Assembly: GCF_028554725.1 (NCBI RefSeq)
Contig: NC_071671.1
Span: forward strand, 73,216,001 to 73,280,000
Reading direction: 5' to 3'
DNA from: Zeugodacus cucurbitae
Lineage: Eukaryota > Arthropoda > Insecta > Diptera > Tephritidae
DNA length: 64,000 nt
In this document: piece after piece, positions 1-11,435 of the stretch
Layout: each line of letters begins with the position of its first letter
Numbering within the stretch: position 1 is the stretch's first letter
The notes under the pieces: generated by a model
What the model was told of the DNA's origin: nothing
The model's database searches: none
The model's input: only the letters and a program-made list of their open reading frames with translations
Position numbers and translations under genes: made by a program

Positions 1-3000
1 TACAATAGGCACTGCTATTTCTATAACTCTATCTAGATTTAATTCCTTGGAGTGTTCTAGATTCTCAGTTGCGGAGATATATGATGTTTCAGTAGATTTG
101 CTGGCCTCTGTCTCATTGTCACACTCTTCTATTGGACCATTGAAGGGTATACGATTTTCACTTTCTTTATTCATAACATATTTCGTTTCTGCTTCATTAG
201 AGGGCATTTGTTTTTTACGTTGTGGTGCAGAATTTTCTCCTGCTTCTGTAGCCACAATGTTATCTTCTTTTTCTTCACTGTTGCATTCATATTTATCTGT
301 ATCAGCAGTGTAGGAGGTTTTTGAATCTTCTATGTTTATTACAAAGAGTTCTACTGTTGCTGTATTCATAACTCTATCCAGTTGGGATTCGATGGTTACT
401 ATATTCTCAATTGCGGAGATGTCCGATATTTCTAAAGATTCTGTAGCCCTTGTGTAGGTGCCACACTCTTTTCGGGGATCACTGGAGGGTGTTCGGTTAT
501 CGCTTTCTGCATTCGAAACATTACACGGTTTTTTCTTTTCACAATCCATTATAGAAATTTCTGCTGATTCTGTATCGATAACGCTCTCTCCTTTGTCTTC
601 ACTGCTGGATTTATGATCTTCAACATCATAAGCACATTCTTCTCTTTGCATACTGAAGTATATTTCCTTTTCTCTTTCGGTATTCATAACGAACTCGCCT
701 TCTGGCGCAGAACAGGGTGTGTGTTTTTCGCTTTCTGTTGCGGAGAATTCTTGTACTGTTTTATCCCTGACGATATCTTCTTTCGTTTCACTGCTGGTTT
801 CCTGTGATTCTTTGCCAGAGGTGACCGGTGTTTCTGAACTTTTATTAGTTTCTGTCTCATAAGGACATTCTTTTTGCTTGCTGGAAGGTATTCGATTTGC
901 ACTCTCTATCTCCATAACACATCCTGCTCCTGGTTTAGTATCATAGACGACCCGTGTTTCTGAAGCTTTATGAGCTTCTGCCTCATAAGCACTTTGGTCT
1001 GTTTGTTTATTGTAAGGTACTTCATTTTTACTTTTTGTATCCGTAATGAACTCTCCTTCCGATTTAGACCAGGACGGCTGTTCTTGGTTTTCAGTTGCGC
1101 AGAATTCTAGAGCTTCTTTATCTATGCCGCTATTTCCTTTTCCTTCCCTGCTATATTCGTGTTTATCAGTATCTGAGGAGTAGGGTGTTTCTGAAACTTC
1201 ATGGGCTTTGGTTTTAGTTACAATGATTCGATTTTCATTTTCCTCTGGCTGATTGGAGGGCTTTGGTTTTTCACGTTGTGGTGCAGAATCTTCTACTGCT
1301 TCTGTAGCCACAATGTTATCTTCTTTTCCTTCACTGTTGGATTGGTGTTTATCTGTACCTGAGTTGTTGGGGGCTTCTGAAGCTTCTTGGGCTTTAATGT
1401 TTGTTACAATGGGTACTGCTATTTCTATAACTCTGTCTAGATTTAATTCCTTGAAGTGTTCTGGATTCTTAGTTGTGGAGATATATGATGTTACAGATAA
1501 TTCTCTGGCCTCTGTGTCATTGACCCACTCGTCTTTTGGACCACTGAAGAGTATTAGATTTTCATTTTCTCTATCCGTAACACATTCTGTTTCTGGTTGT
1601 TTGGAGCGCTTTGGTTTTTCACGTTGTGATGCGGAATCTTCTATCGCTTCTGTAGCCACAATGTTATCTTCTGTTTGTTCACTGTTGGATTCGTGTTTAA
1701 CTGCATCAGCGGTGTAGGAGGTATTTGAAGCTTCTGTGTTTACTGCAAAGACTTCGTTTGCAGCAGTATCCATAACTCTATCCAGATGCGATTCGCTTAT
1801 TGTTTCTAGATTCTCAGTTACAAAGATGCCCGCTGTTTCAGAATATTCTGTAGCCTTTGTGTTTTTGACCCACTCTTTTTTGGGATAATTGGAGGGTATT
1901 CGGTTATTGCCTTCTGCATCCACAACATTAGAAGAATTTTGTTTTCTACTTTCCGTTGTCAAAATTTCGGCTGATTCTGTATCCATAACGTTTTTTCTTT
2001 TGTCTTCACTGCTGGATTCATGATCTTCAACGTCATATGCACATTCTTCTTTTTGCATACTTAAAGATATTATATTTTCACTTTTTGTATCCGTAATGAA
2101 CTCTCCTTCTGGTTCAGCACAGGTCGTCTGTTTTTTGTTTTCAGTTGCGGAGAATTCTAAAGCCTTTTTGGTTATGCCGCTATTTCCATTTCCTCCACTG
2201 CTGTATTCGTGTTTATCAGTACCTAAGGTGTTGGGTGTTTCAGGAACTTCTTGCTCTTTGGGGTTTGTTACAATGGGTACTGTTATTTCTATAACTCTAT
2301 CTAGATTTAATTCCTTGGAGAGTTCTAGATTCTCAGTAGCGGAAACATATGATGTTTCAGGAGATCTGGCCTCTGTGTCATTGCCACACTCTTCTTTTTG
2401 ACCATTGAAGGGTACACGAATTTCACTTTCTCTATTCATAACACATTTCGTTTCTGCTTCATTAGAGGGCATTTGTTTTTCATGTTGTGATGCGGAATTT
2501 TCTACTGCTTCTGTAGCCACAATGTTATCTTCTTTTCCTTCACTGTTGGATTCGTGTTTATCTGTATCCGCGGGGTATGAAGGTTTTGAATCTTCTGTGT
2601 TTATTACAAAGAGTTCTATTGTTGGTGTATTCCTAACCCTATCCAGTTGGGATTCAATGGTTTGTAGATTCTCAGTTGCGGAGAGGTCCGATATTTCTAA
2701 AGGTTCTGTAGCCCTTGTGTAGGTGTCACACTCTTTTTGGGGATCACAGGAGGGTGTTCGGTTATCGCTTTCTGCATTCGAAACATTACAGGGTTTTTGC
2801 TTTTCACTTTCCATTATAGAAGTTACGGCTGATTCTGTATCCATAACCATATCTCCTTTGTCTTCACTACTGGATTCATGATCTTCATCATCATAAGCAC
2901 ATTCTTCTTGTTGGATGCTGAAAGCTATTCCATTTTCACTTTTTGTATCCGTAATGAACTCTCGTTCCGGTTCAGTACAGGTCGTCTGTTTTTTGTTTTC

Positions 3001-6000
3001 AGTTCCGGAGAATTCTAAAGCCTTTTTGGTTATGCCGCTATTTCCTTTTTCTTCACTGCTATATTCGTGTTTTTCAGTATCTGAATTGAAGGTTGTTTCT
3101 GAAACTTCGTGGGCTTTGGTTTTCGTTACAATGAGTTCTAGTGCTGCTGTTTCTATAACTCTGTCTCGATTTAATTTCTTGAAGTGTTCTGGATTCTCAC
3201 TTTCGGAGATATATGATGTTACAGAAAATTCTCTGTCCTCTGTGTCATGGTCACACTCTTTTACTGTACCGCTGAGTAGTATTCGATTTTCACTTTCTCT
3301 ATACGTAAGGCATTCTGTTTCTGGTTGTTTGGATGGCTTTGGTTTTTCACTTTGTGGTGCAGAATCTTCTACTGTTTCTGTAGCCACAATGTTATCTACT
3401 TTTTTTTCACTGATGGATTCGTGTTTTTCTGTATCACCGGTGTAGGAGGTATTTGAAGTTTCCATGTTTACTGCAAACAGTTCTTTTGAAGCAGTATCCA
3501 TAACTCTATCCAGATGTGATTCGCTGATAGTTTTCAGATTTTCAGTTGCGAAGATGCCCGCTGTTTCAGAAGATTTTGTAGCCTTTGTGGTTTTGCCGCA
3601 CTCTTTTTTGGGATCATTGGAGGGTGTTCGGTAATCGCCTTCTGCATCTGCAACATTATAAGGATTTTGTTTTTCATTTTCCATTGTAAAAATTTCAGCT
3701 GATTCTGTATCCATAACGCTATCTCCTTTGTCTTCACTGCTGGACTCATGATCTTCTATGTCATAAGCACATTCATCTTTTTGCATACTGAAGTATATTT
3801 CATTTTCACTTTCTATATTCATTATGAACTCGCCTTCTGATACAGAATGGGGTGTGTGTTTTTCGCTTTCTGTTGCGGAGAATTCTTGTACTTCTTTATC
3901 TTCTTCTTTCGTTTCACTGCTGGATTCCTGATTATCAGCGTCAGAGATGACCGTTGTTTCTGACGTTTTATGAGTTTCTGTCTCATAATGACATTCTTTT
4001 TGTTTGCTGGAAGGTATTCGATTTGCACTCTCTATCTCTATAATATATTCTGCTCCTGATTCAGTATCATATGCGAACCTTGTTTCGGAAATTTTATGAG
4101 CTTCTGAATCATAAGCACTCTGGTCTGTTTGTTTACTGTAAGGTACTTCAGTTTCACTTTTTGTATCCGTAATGAACTCTACTTCCGATTTAGACCAGGG
4201 TGTCTGGTTTCCGTTTTCAGTTACGGATAGTTTTAGTGCTTCTTTATCTATGCCGCTATTTCCTTTTTCTTCACTGCTGAATTCGTGTTTATCAATATCT
4301 GAGGTGTAGGGTGTTTCTTCGTGGGCTTTGGTTTTTGCCACTATGACTTCTAGTGCTGCTGTTTCTATAACTCTATCTTGATTTAATTCTTTGAAGTGTT
4401 CTGGATCCTCACTTTCGGAGATATATGATGTTACAGAAAATTCTCTGGCCTCTGTGTCATTGAGACATTCTTCTTTTGGACCACTGAAGAGTATTCGATT
4501 TACCCTTTCTCTATCCGTAATACATTCTGTTTCAGGTTGTTTGGAGGGATTTGGTTTTTCACTTTGTGGTGTAGAATCTTCTACTGCTTCTGTAGCCACC
4601 GTGTTATCTTCTTTTCCTTCATTGTTGGATTCGTGTTTATCTGTATCAGCGTTGTAGGAGATATTTGAAGCTTCTGTGTTTACTGCAGAGAGCTCTTTTG
4701 CATCAGTATCCATAACTCTATCCAGATGCGATTTGCTGATTGATTCAAGATTCTCAGTTGCGAAGATGCCCGCTATTTCAGAAGATTCTGTAGCCTTTGT
4801 ATTTTTGCCACACTCTTTTTTGGCATAATTGGAGGGTGTTCTGTTATCGCCTTCTGCATCGGCAACATTAGAAGGATGTTGTTTTTCACTTTCCATTGTA
4901 ACAATTTCTGCTGATTCTGTATCCATAACGCTATCTCCATTGTTTTCACTGCTGGATTCATGATCTTCTATGTCATAAGCACATTCTTCTTTTTGCATAC
5001 TGAAGTATATTTCATTTTCACTTTCTATATTCATAATGAACTCGCCTTCTGGTGCAGTACGGAGTGTGTGTTTTTCGCTTTCTGTTCCGGAGAATTTTTG
5101 TACTCCTTTATTACTGCCTATATCTTCTTTCGTTTCACTGTTGGATTCCTTTGTGTCAGTGTCAGAGGTGACCGCTGTTTCTGCACTTCTATTAGTTTCG
5201 GTCTTATAAGGACATTCTTTTTGCTTGCTGGAAGGTATTCGATTTGCACTCTCTATCTCCATAACATATCCTGCTTCATAGACGACCGGTGTTTCGGAAG
5301 CTTTATGAGCTTCTTTAACATTTGCATTTTGATCTGTTTGTTTACTGTAAGTTACTTCATTTTCACATTTTGTATCTGTAATGAACACTCCTTTTGGTTC
5401 ATTATAGGACGTCTGTTTTTCGTTTTCAACTGTGGAGAATTCTAGAGCTCCTTTATCTATGCCGCTATTTCCATTTCCTTCTCTGCTGTATTCGTGTTTA
5501 TCAGTGTATGAGGTGTATGGTGTTTCTGAAGCTTCTTGGGTTTTGCTGTTTGTTACAATGAGTTCTAGTGCTGTTGTTTCTATAACTCTATCTCGATTTA
5601 ATTCCATGAAGTGTTCTAGATTCTCAGTTGCGGAAATATACGAAGTTTCAGAAAATTCTTTGGTCTCTGAGTCATTGGCACACTCGTCTTTTGGACCACT
5701 GAAGGTTATTCGATTTTCACCTTCTCTATCCGCAGCACGTTCTGTTTCTGGTTGATTGGAGGGCATTTGTTTTTCACGTTGTGGTTCAGAATATTCTACT
5801 GCTTCTGTAGCCACAATGTTATCTTCTGTTTGTTCACTGTTGGATTCGTGTTTATCTGCATCAGCGGTGTAGGAGGTATTTGAAGCTTCTGTGTTTACTG
5901 CAAAGACTTCGATTATAGCAGTATCCATAACTCTATCAAGATTCGATTCGCTTATTGTTTCTAGATTCTCAGTTGCGAAGATGTCCGCTATTTCAGAAGA

Positions 6001-8180
6001 TTCTGTAGCCTTTGTATTTTTGCCACACTCTTTTTTCGCATAATTGGAGGGTGTTCTGTTATCGCCTTCTGCATCGGCAACATTAGAAGGATGTTGTTTT
6101 TCACTTTCCATTGTAAAAATTTCTGCTGATTCTGTATCCATAACACTATCTCCTTTGTTTTCACTGCTGGATTCATGATCTTCTATGTCATAAGCACATT
6201 CTTCTTTTTGCATACTTTTTTCACTTTCTATATTCATAATGAACTCGCCTTCTGGTGCAGTACGGGGTGTGTGTTTTTCGCTTTCTGTTGCGGAGAATTT
6301 TTGTACTCCTTTATTCCTGCCTATATCTTCTTTCGTTTCACTGTTGGATTCCTGTGTGCCAGTGTCAGAGGTGACCGCTCTTTCTGTACTTCTATTAGTT
6401 TCGGTCTTATAAGGACATTCTTTTTGCTTGCTGGAAGGTATTCGATTTGCACTCTCTATCTCCATAACATATCCTGCTTCATAGACGACCGGTGTTTGGG
6501 AAGCTTTATGAGCTTCATTAACATTTGCACTTTGATCTGTTGGTTTACTGTAAGTTACTTCATTTTCACATTTTGTATCTGTAATGAACACTCCTTTTGG
6601 TTCATTATAGGACGTCTGTTTTTCGTTTTCAACTGTGGAGAATTCTAGAGCTCCTTCATCTATGCCGCTATTTTCTTTTCCTTCACTGCTGTATTCGTGT
6701 TTTTCAGTGTATGAGGTGTATTTTGTTTCTGAAGCTTCTTGGGTTTTGCTGTTTGTTACAATGAGTTCTAGTGCTGTTGTTTCTATAACTCTATCTCGAT
6801 TTAATTCCATGAAGTGTTCTAGATTCTCAGTTGCGGAAATATACGAAGTTTCAGAAAATTCATTGGTCTCTGAATCATTGGCACACTCGTCTTTTGGACC
6901 ACTGAAGGTTATTCGATTTTCACTTTCTCTATCCGCAGGACGTTCTGTTTTTGGTTGATTGGAGGGCATTTGTTTTTCACGTTGTGGTTCAGAATCTTCT
7001 ACGGCTTCTGTAGCCACAAAGCTATCTTCTTTTTCTCCACTGTTGGATTCGTGTTTATCTGTATCAACGATGTAGGAGATGTTTGAAGTTTCTGTGTTTA
7101 TTGCTTTTGCATCGGTATCCACAACTCTATTCAGATGGAATTCGCTGATGGCTTCTAAATTCTCAGTTGCAAAGATGTCCGCTATTTTAGAAATTTCTGT
7201 AGCCTTTGTGTAGTTGCCACTGTAGTTGTCACTGAAGGGTGTTCGGTTTTCGCTTTCTGCATCCGCAACATTATAGGGATTTTGTTTTTCACGTTCCATT
7301 GTAAAAATTTCTGTATCCATAACCCCATCTCGTTTTTTTCCACTGTTGGATTCATTATCTCCTTCGTCATAACCACATTCTTCTTTTTGCACACTGAAAG
7401 ATATTCCATTTTCACTTTCGTTATTCATAATGAACTCTCCTTCTGGTTCAATATAGGATGTCTGTTTTTCTCTTTCTATTGCGGATAATTCTGGTGCTTC
7501 TTTATCCATAACGATACCTTCTTTTTCTTCACTGCTGTATTCGCGTTTATCAGTATCATAGGTGTAGGGCGTTTCTGTCTCATGATTACATTCTTTTTGC
7601 TTGCTGGAAGGTGTTTGATTTGCACTATCCTTATCCATAACAAATCCTGCCTCTTGTTCAGTATCTGATCTGGATTCTGATGGCACTTCGTCTGTGTAAT
7701 ATGTGATTCTATGATGTCTTACTGCTAATGATGGTTTACCTTCCGATTGTAATGATTTTTCGTCTATAAGTTTTCTGATCGTATCATTAATATGTGGCGA
7801 AGTCGTATCTGTCTTGATATCTGCTAATTCAACTCCGTTTTGAGAAAAAATTTCGTTTAACGAGTTCATAATTTTGCTTTCTTCCTCCTCATCTATTACA
7901 TCGAGTGAGTGATGCCTCAATTCCTGTGCACGCGATTTAATTTCTGTTAATGCTATATCACTTAAATCCTTGAGTGAACTTATTTCGAAAGGTGCTTGAA
8001 TAGATGGTTGTTCTGAAGCAGAAACAGCCAACAACGGTCCTAAAGTAATTGCAGCGAGAATTTCAATAACGGATGCTCCCGGACAAATTGACCTAGTATC
8101 GTGACTTAAAACGTTTTCGACTGAACTAAATCCTGTACAACTATCACCGACGTGAATGCTTTCAGTTGTTTGAAATGGAG
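1..8180 (-). CDS. giant exon encoding acidic higher-order repeat protein (3' end outside window)
   Basis: I read this frame line by line and found no stop codon from 8180 to base 1, so more than 2,700 codons lie in one exon that runs off the window. The acceptor is TTTACAG before 8180; its phase (two bases completing a codon) matches the donor at 8502. An upstream in-frame TAG lies at 8227-8229, so the exon cannot extend much further. The first ~160 residues are non-repetitive and include a short hydrophobic run (IEILAAITLGPLLAVS). From about 7680 downwards the protein is a Glu/Asp/Ser/Thr/Asn/Lys-rich repeat with recurring blocks such as EECAYDIEDHESSSE, TESAEI.TMESEKQ and TDKHESNSE, with scattered lone cysteines. 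No known enzyme domain is visible. Likely a long, mostly disordered tail of the upstream zinc-finger or membrane-anchored exons. Function unknown; I do not recognise the gene. Confidence 0.85.
627..7700 (-). repeat. coding higher-order tandem repeat, about 0.86-1.4 kb units
   Basis: An anchor block (plus-strand cataagcacattcttc and variants) recurs at 627, 2034, 2892, 3762, 4974, 6189 and 7368. The spacings are 1407, 858, 870, 1212, 1215 and 1179 bases, all multiples of three. Other blocks recur in the same order between anchors, so the array is a higher-order repeat in which sub-blocks of roughly 350 bases (about 118 residues) have been gained or lost. Units 4974-6189 and 6189-7368 share the longest nearly identical stretches and look like the most recent duplication. 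All length changes I noticed keep the frame. Confidence 0.85.
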
Positions 8181-8501
8181 CTGTAAACATAAACGACAAT
8201 CTCAGAGTCGCCATACTAAGATCCTGCTAAGTATCTTTAAAAGATACCTCTGGAGAGGGCATATGATGCGATAATGCCAATTGATATACTACATTCTATT
8301 AGAACATGTATGTATGTATATTGAAAAGGTTGCTCCCTTGTTTAGGAAAAGTTACTTCTAGCAATGATATACATACGTATTCATATTTTATACATGTGTG
8401 TAGAATTGTGTACGAATGTGAAAGTGAATTGGTTAGTGCGAGAGGATTGAAAACTATATCCAATTAATTTTATTTACTTGTATAACTAAAATTATTTTTA
8501 C
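8181..8501 (-). other. intron before the giant exon
   Basis: Bounded by GTAAAA and TTTACAG. It contains only AT-rich sequence with ATGTATGTATA-type repeats. Two other AG dinucleotides near 8216 and 8224 were considered as acceptors, but they give the wrong phase. Confidence 0.7.
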
Positions 8502-9041
8502 CTGATAATGAATTATTTTCCGTTTCGGGTGTCAGATGGTCTTCGTAATAATTCTTTGGTTTTGATTTCAACTTAATTTCTTCTTCTTGAGGTGAATTAC
8601 TTGCAATACACGAATTAAATGCTTCGGTTTTGGACGCTACTTCCAGAACATGTTCATTCATAGTTTCGAAGTAATTGGATTCACTACGTGGTAGTGATGT
8701 GTTTGAAACCAAGCTAGCTGTTTCAATCAATTCGTCTAAAATCCCTTTTGTATTCTGACCACCAATCAGGTGTTTATTTAAAATACGATCACTACGCGGA
8801 TCTAAGCTCGAATATATTTTTAATGAAGAATCATCCGTATCTGATTCCATTTCGGAGAGATCACTGATTTCATCGGTAGTCTTATCCCCAATTTGAGCAC
8901 GAACGTCATCTTTTGGTGCGGGTATTAGCATACCTATGCTACCAGTCATGGAGGTAGTTATGGAGGGACGCTTCTTCCTGAAAAGCCAATTATCTTCCCA
9001 ATTGCCTTCGATTAGTATACTCGAAGATATAGAAGCATTAT
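8502..9041 (-). CDS. linker exon of the large zinc-finger/acidic-repeat gene
   Basis: Bounded by acceptor TATATAG before 9041 and donor CAG/GTAAAA after 8502, entering and leaving in phase 1. It encodes about 180 residues: an acidic/Ser start (NASISSS), the motif GNWEDNWLFRKK, a basic SITTSMTG stretch, then acidic segments (SDLSEMESDTDDSS) and a Lys/Glu tail. No catalytic domain is visible. WEDNWLF is the most distinctive motif and could be a short partner-binding site, but that is inference. It is separated from the giant exon by a 321-base intron and from the previous exon by a 63-base intron with a plausible branch point (ACTAAG). Confidence 0.8.
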
Positions 9042-9104
9042 CTATATAATTGGGAATGTGCTTTTCAATTATCACTTAGTAAGTATATATTAGTGTTTAC
9101 TTAC

Positions 9105-9200
9105 CATCATCCTCTGATTCTGTCATTGCATTTGATAAATCAGGTAGCGGTACCGTATGAGATGCAATGTAATCGTTTAAAGTTGATTCGCGGTCTAAGT
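9105..9200 (-). CDS. short linker exon (LDRESTLNDYI...ESEDD)
   Basis: A 96-base exon between acceptor TTTTTTAG and donor ATG/GTAAGT, phase 1 at both ends. It encodes LDRESTLNDYIASHTVPLPD followed by an acidic ESEDD end that continues into the next exon. It is too short for a domain. Because both borders have the same phase, the exon could be skipped without a frameshift. Confidence 0.78.
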
Positions 9201-9277
9201 CTAAAAAATTTTCATTTGATGAAATAATAATATTTTGGATTTGCGTTTAGTTGTATTGTATAAGTTTTAATGTTTAC

Positions 9278-9287
9278 CTTTAATGAC
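9278..9287 (-). CDS. 10-base microexon (VIK)
   Basis: The bases between TTTTGCAG and GTAAAC are GTCATTAAAG. Including them changes the phase from 0 (exon 9355-9522) to 1 (exon 9105-9200), so without this piece the two neighbours would be out of frame. Flanking introns are 67 and 77 bases. This phase requirement is the main evidence that the microexon is real; transcript data would settle it. Confidence 0.65.
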
Positions 9288-9354
9288 CTGCAAAACACGG
9301 TAAGCATTAAATTAAAAATTGACGAAAAACAAATAATGTAAACAATTAACTCAC

Positions 9355-9522
9355 CTTTGGTGATCGCTCTGCATCTGCATAGCTGAAAGCACTTGTAGGT
9401 CCCAAAGAACTGTTAGACGATGTGCTACGATCCTCCATATTAAAGTTGACGTCAATGTTGCTTGAACATAGATCTGGTGTACTCTCAGAAAATCTACGAA
9501 CATTTGCTTCTTTGTGGCTAAT
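9355..9522 (-). CDS. Ser-rich linker exon
   Basis: A 168-base exon (56 codons, phase 0 at both ends) with acceptor TTTACAG and donor AAG/GTGAGT. The encoded peptide starts ISHKEANVRRFSESTPDL, is rich in Ser and Asn, and ends DAERSPK. RRFSESTP resembles a basophilic kinase or 14-3-3-type site, but this is only a motif impression. Continues the frame from exon 10881-11191 across a 1.36-kb intron. Confidence 0.78.
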
Positions 9523-10880
9523 CTGTAAAGTACCCATCATGTTAAAACAAAATATTAAATTTTTTATCAGCTACAATACCTATACCCCCCTCAGGACTTT
9601 TGCTATTTACACATACTCATATGTACATATATTGGCATAGTCAATTTCGTGTTATGAACTAAATATTTCATATTATATCGAAAATAGCATCGTTAAGCGT
9701 TTTCATATGTGTGAATAATGGTTGTGGTAATGATGATTCACAATGAAACAACTTTATTTTGCAATAAATATTATAAATTAATATAAATAAAATATTTAAA
9801 AAAATTAAATGCCTGTAATTTATTTAGGGAGTTTATAAATTATAATATATGTATGTATTTATATTAACACTGATTTCCATTACATACATTGTAATTGTTT
9901 TCCATTTGCTCCTTATAAAAACTTTGTAGAAATTTGAAATTAAAATTTAGAATATTGTCTGTCCTATGATTTAGTTAGTACCCAGCCTGGTATATTTCTG
10001 CAGCGAATTTATTTTAGTCTTCTATCTGACGTCTGTACAGTTGAGAAATTGTAGTTCGACTAAACTAGAGCTTGCATTGGTATTCTAATGCAATATCTTA
10101 AGTGGTTTTCCTACAATTTCTATGGTTTTACGTAGGGCAAGGAAACCTTATAAGTATTTCATGAGGGAAATCAGCAAAATATACAAATAAACACATACTT
10201 ATAGATGCATATATGTATGAAAATCGTTTTGGGAAGGGTCAAGCTTATTCTTTGCTTACAACTTACATTTTTATCAACGTACTGCCTTTATATTTTTCCT
10301 CAAAGTGTTACTAACGTAATGGAAAACAAAACATAGCTATACAACTCTTCTTGTATATAGGTATATATATACGACTATACCTTAAACTACTAAATCTGGG
10401 AAGCCAAACTTAAATCATATATGCGTGTACCTATATGTATATATCTTATAAACTATTTTAGTTAGTAAAAGTGCAATAGCGTTCAAACGAATAGTGTATT
10501 TATATATAATATTTCGTTTTTTTAATAACATACAATACTAATTAATGTTTTGAACGTCTAATTTTAGCTTTTCCTCACTAGTTACATGTGACAACATGGC
10601 TTTGCATAAAACATGCAAAAGTGTTGGAAATCTAACATTAAATGAGTTACTAACAGCAATAGGCATATCACAATAATAAGGCTAGCAATAATAGTAAGCA
10701 GTTACTTCTCCGAAAATAAAAATTAGTGTTTTTATACCACACATATGCACATACATATGCGTAAAAAGGGGAGTTTCAGTTATACTATATTCAAGTAGAA
10801 CATCGCGAACTTTTTACGTCCGCATATTCCGAACCACAATTTCTCACATTTCTGTACATAATAGAGAAGATATTACCTAC
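9523..10880 (-). other. intron, no other feature seen
   Basis: AT-rich intron between phase-0 borders. I see short microsatellite-like tracts (tatatgtatgtatt, tatatatacg) but no coding frame, RNA gene or convincing transposon end. Confidence 0.6.
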
Positions 10881-11191
10881 CTTATTCAGCACTGTCGTGG
10901 TTAGGAAATCCTGATATGCTCTTGGTTCAAAATAGTGCTCAGTACGATAACGGTGGCAATGCTGTGGACGGCCATTTCCATTCTTATGTGTATTGAGTTC
11001 TAGTTCAGACACATTCACATTCGACAGATTTGGAGTTGCCAGCATTTCGGCAATTATTGATTCAACCATATGACGAAGTCGTGTTTGTGAAATTTCGGGA
11101 AACTTAGTCAATATGTTCTCATTGGTTTGGTTGTTATTCAGGCCTACGGAGTGTTGATGAACTGCATGGTTGTTCATGATGCCAGGAAGAT
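10881..11191 (-). CDS. conserved-looking exon shared by alternative 5' ends
   Basis: Acceptor ATACTGCAG and donor AAG/GTAGGT; it enters in phase 1 and leaves in phase 0. The ~104 residues include a His/Asn-rich start, a helical block (RLRHMVESIIAEMLATP), GNGRPQHCHRYR, and FEPRAYQDFLTTTVLNK. I do not know this domain. Both the exon at 11345-11435 and the exon at 17563-17718 end in phase 1 and can join here in frame, so this is where the membrane-anchored and zinc-finger transcripts converge. Confidence 0.8.
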
Positions 11192-11344
11192 CTGCAGTAT
11201 GAAACATTTCTCAAATTAATTTGACATTAAAACAAGATGTTTGATCAAAATGTTAATTTATATGAATAACTATTCATTGTATCTTATAATGTACTTTAGC
11301 AATGATGAAGTTGTTTTCAACTATTGTAGATACAATTACTTTAC

Positions 11345-11435
11345 CTAATTTAACTTCAATAATGTAGACAATGTAAAAGACAATTAGAGCAAAGACCACA
11401 TAGGCTCCTGTAATAAGGCCCAAAGTAAAGTCCAT
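11345..11435 (-). CDS. alternative first exon with transmembrane anchor
   Basis: Starts ATG at 11435 and ends at donor ATTAG/GTAA in phase 1, which matches the acceptor at 11191. It encodes 30 residues that are almost wholly hydrophobic (LITGAYVVFALIVFYIVYII), as expected for an N-terminal signal anchor with a very short lumenal or extracellular tip. The protein made from this start would carry the linker and giant acidic tail but not the zinc finger. No TATA box was confirmed. An alternative is a retained downstream exon of the longer transcript, but the good start codon and matching phase favour an independent promoter. Confidence 0.72.

Noticed and set aside
2915..3445. Long plus-strand reading frames (up to 176 codons) across 1-7.5 kb
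   Set aside because: They are antisense shadows of the repetitive acidic exon: GAA/AAA/TCA-rich codons on the minus strand make stop-poor, Ser/Phe/Leu-rich frames on the plus strand.
3534..6176. Minus-strand frames such as 3534-3749, 4773-4961 and 5988-6176
   Set aside because: They overlap the giant exon in another frame; their mutual similarity only reflects the underlying repeat.
1..8180. CRISPR-like periodicity of the repeats
   Set aside because: The repeats are long, coding, and have no unique spacers of constant size; the host is a eukaryote.
8215..8229. Acceptors CTTAG (8216) and TTAGCAG (8224) for the giant exon
   Set aside because: They give phases 2 and 0, whereas the upstream donor at 8502 leaves phase 1; TTTACAG before 8180 fits.
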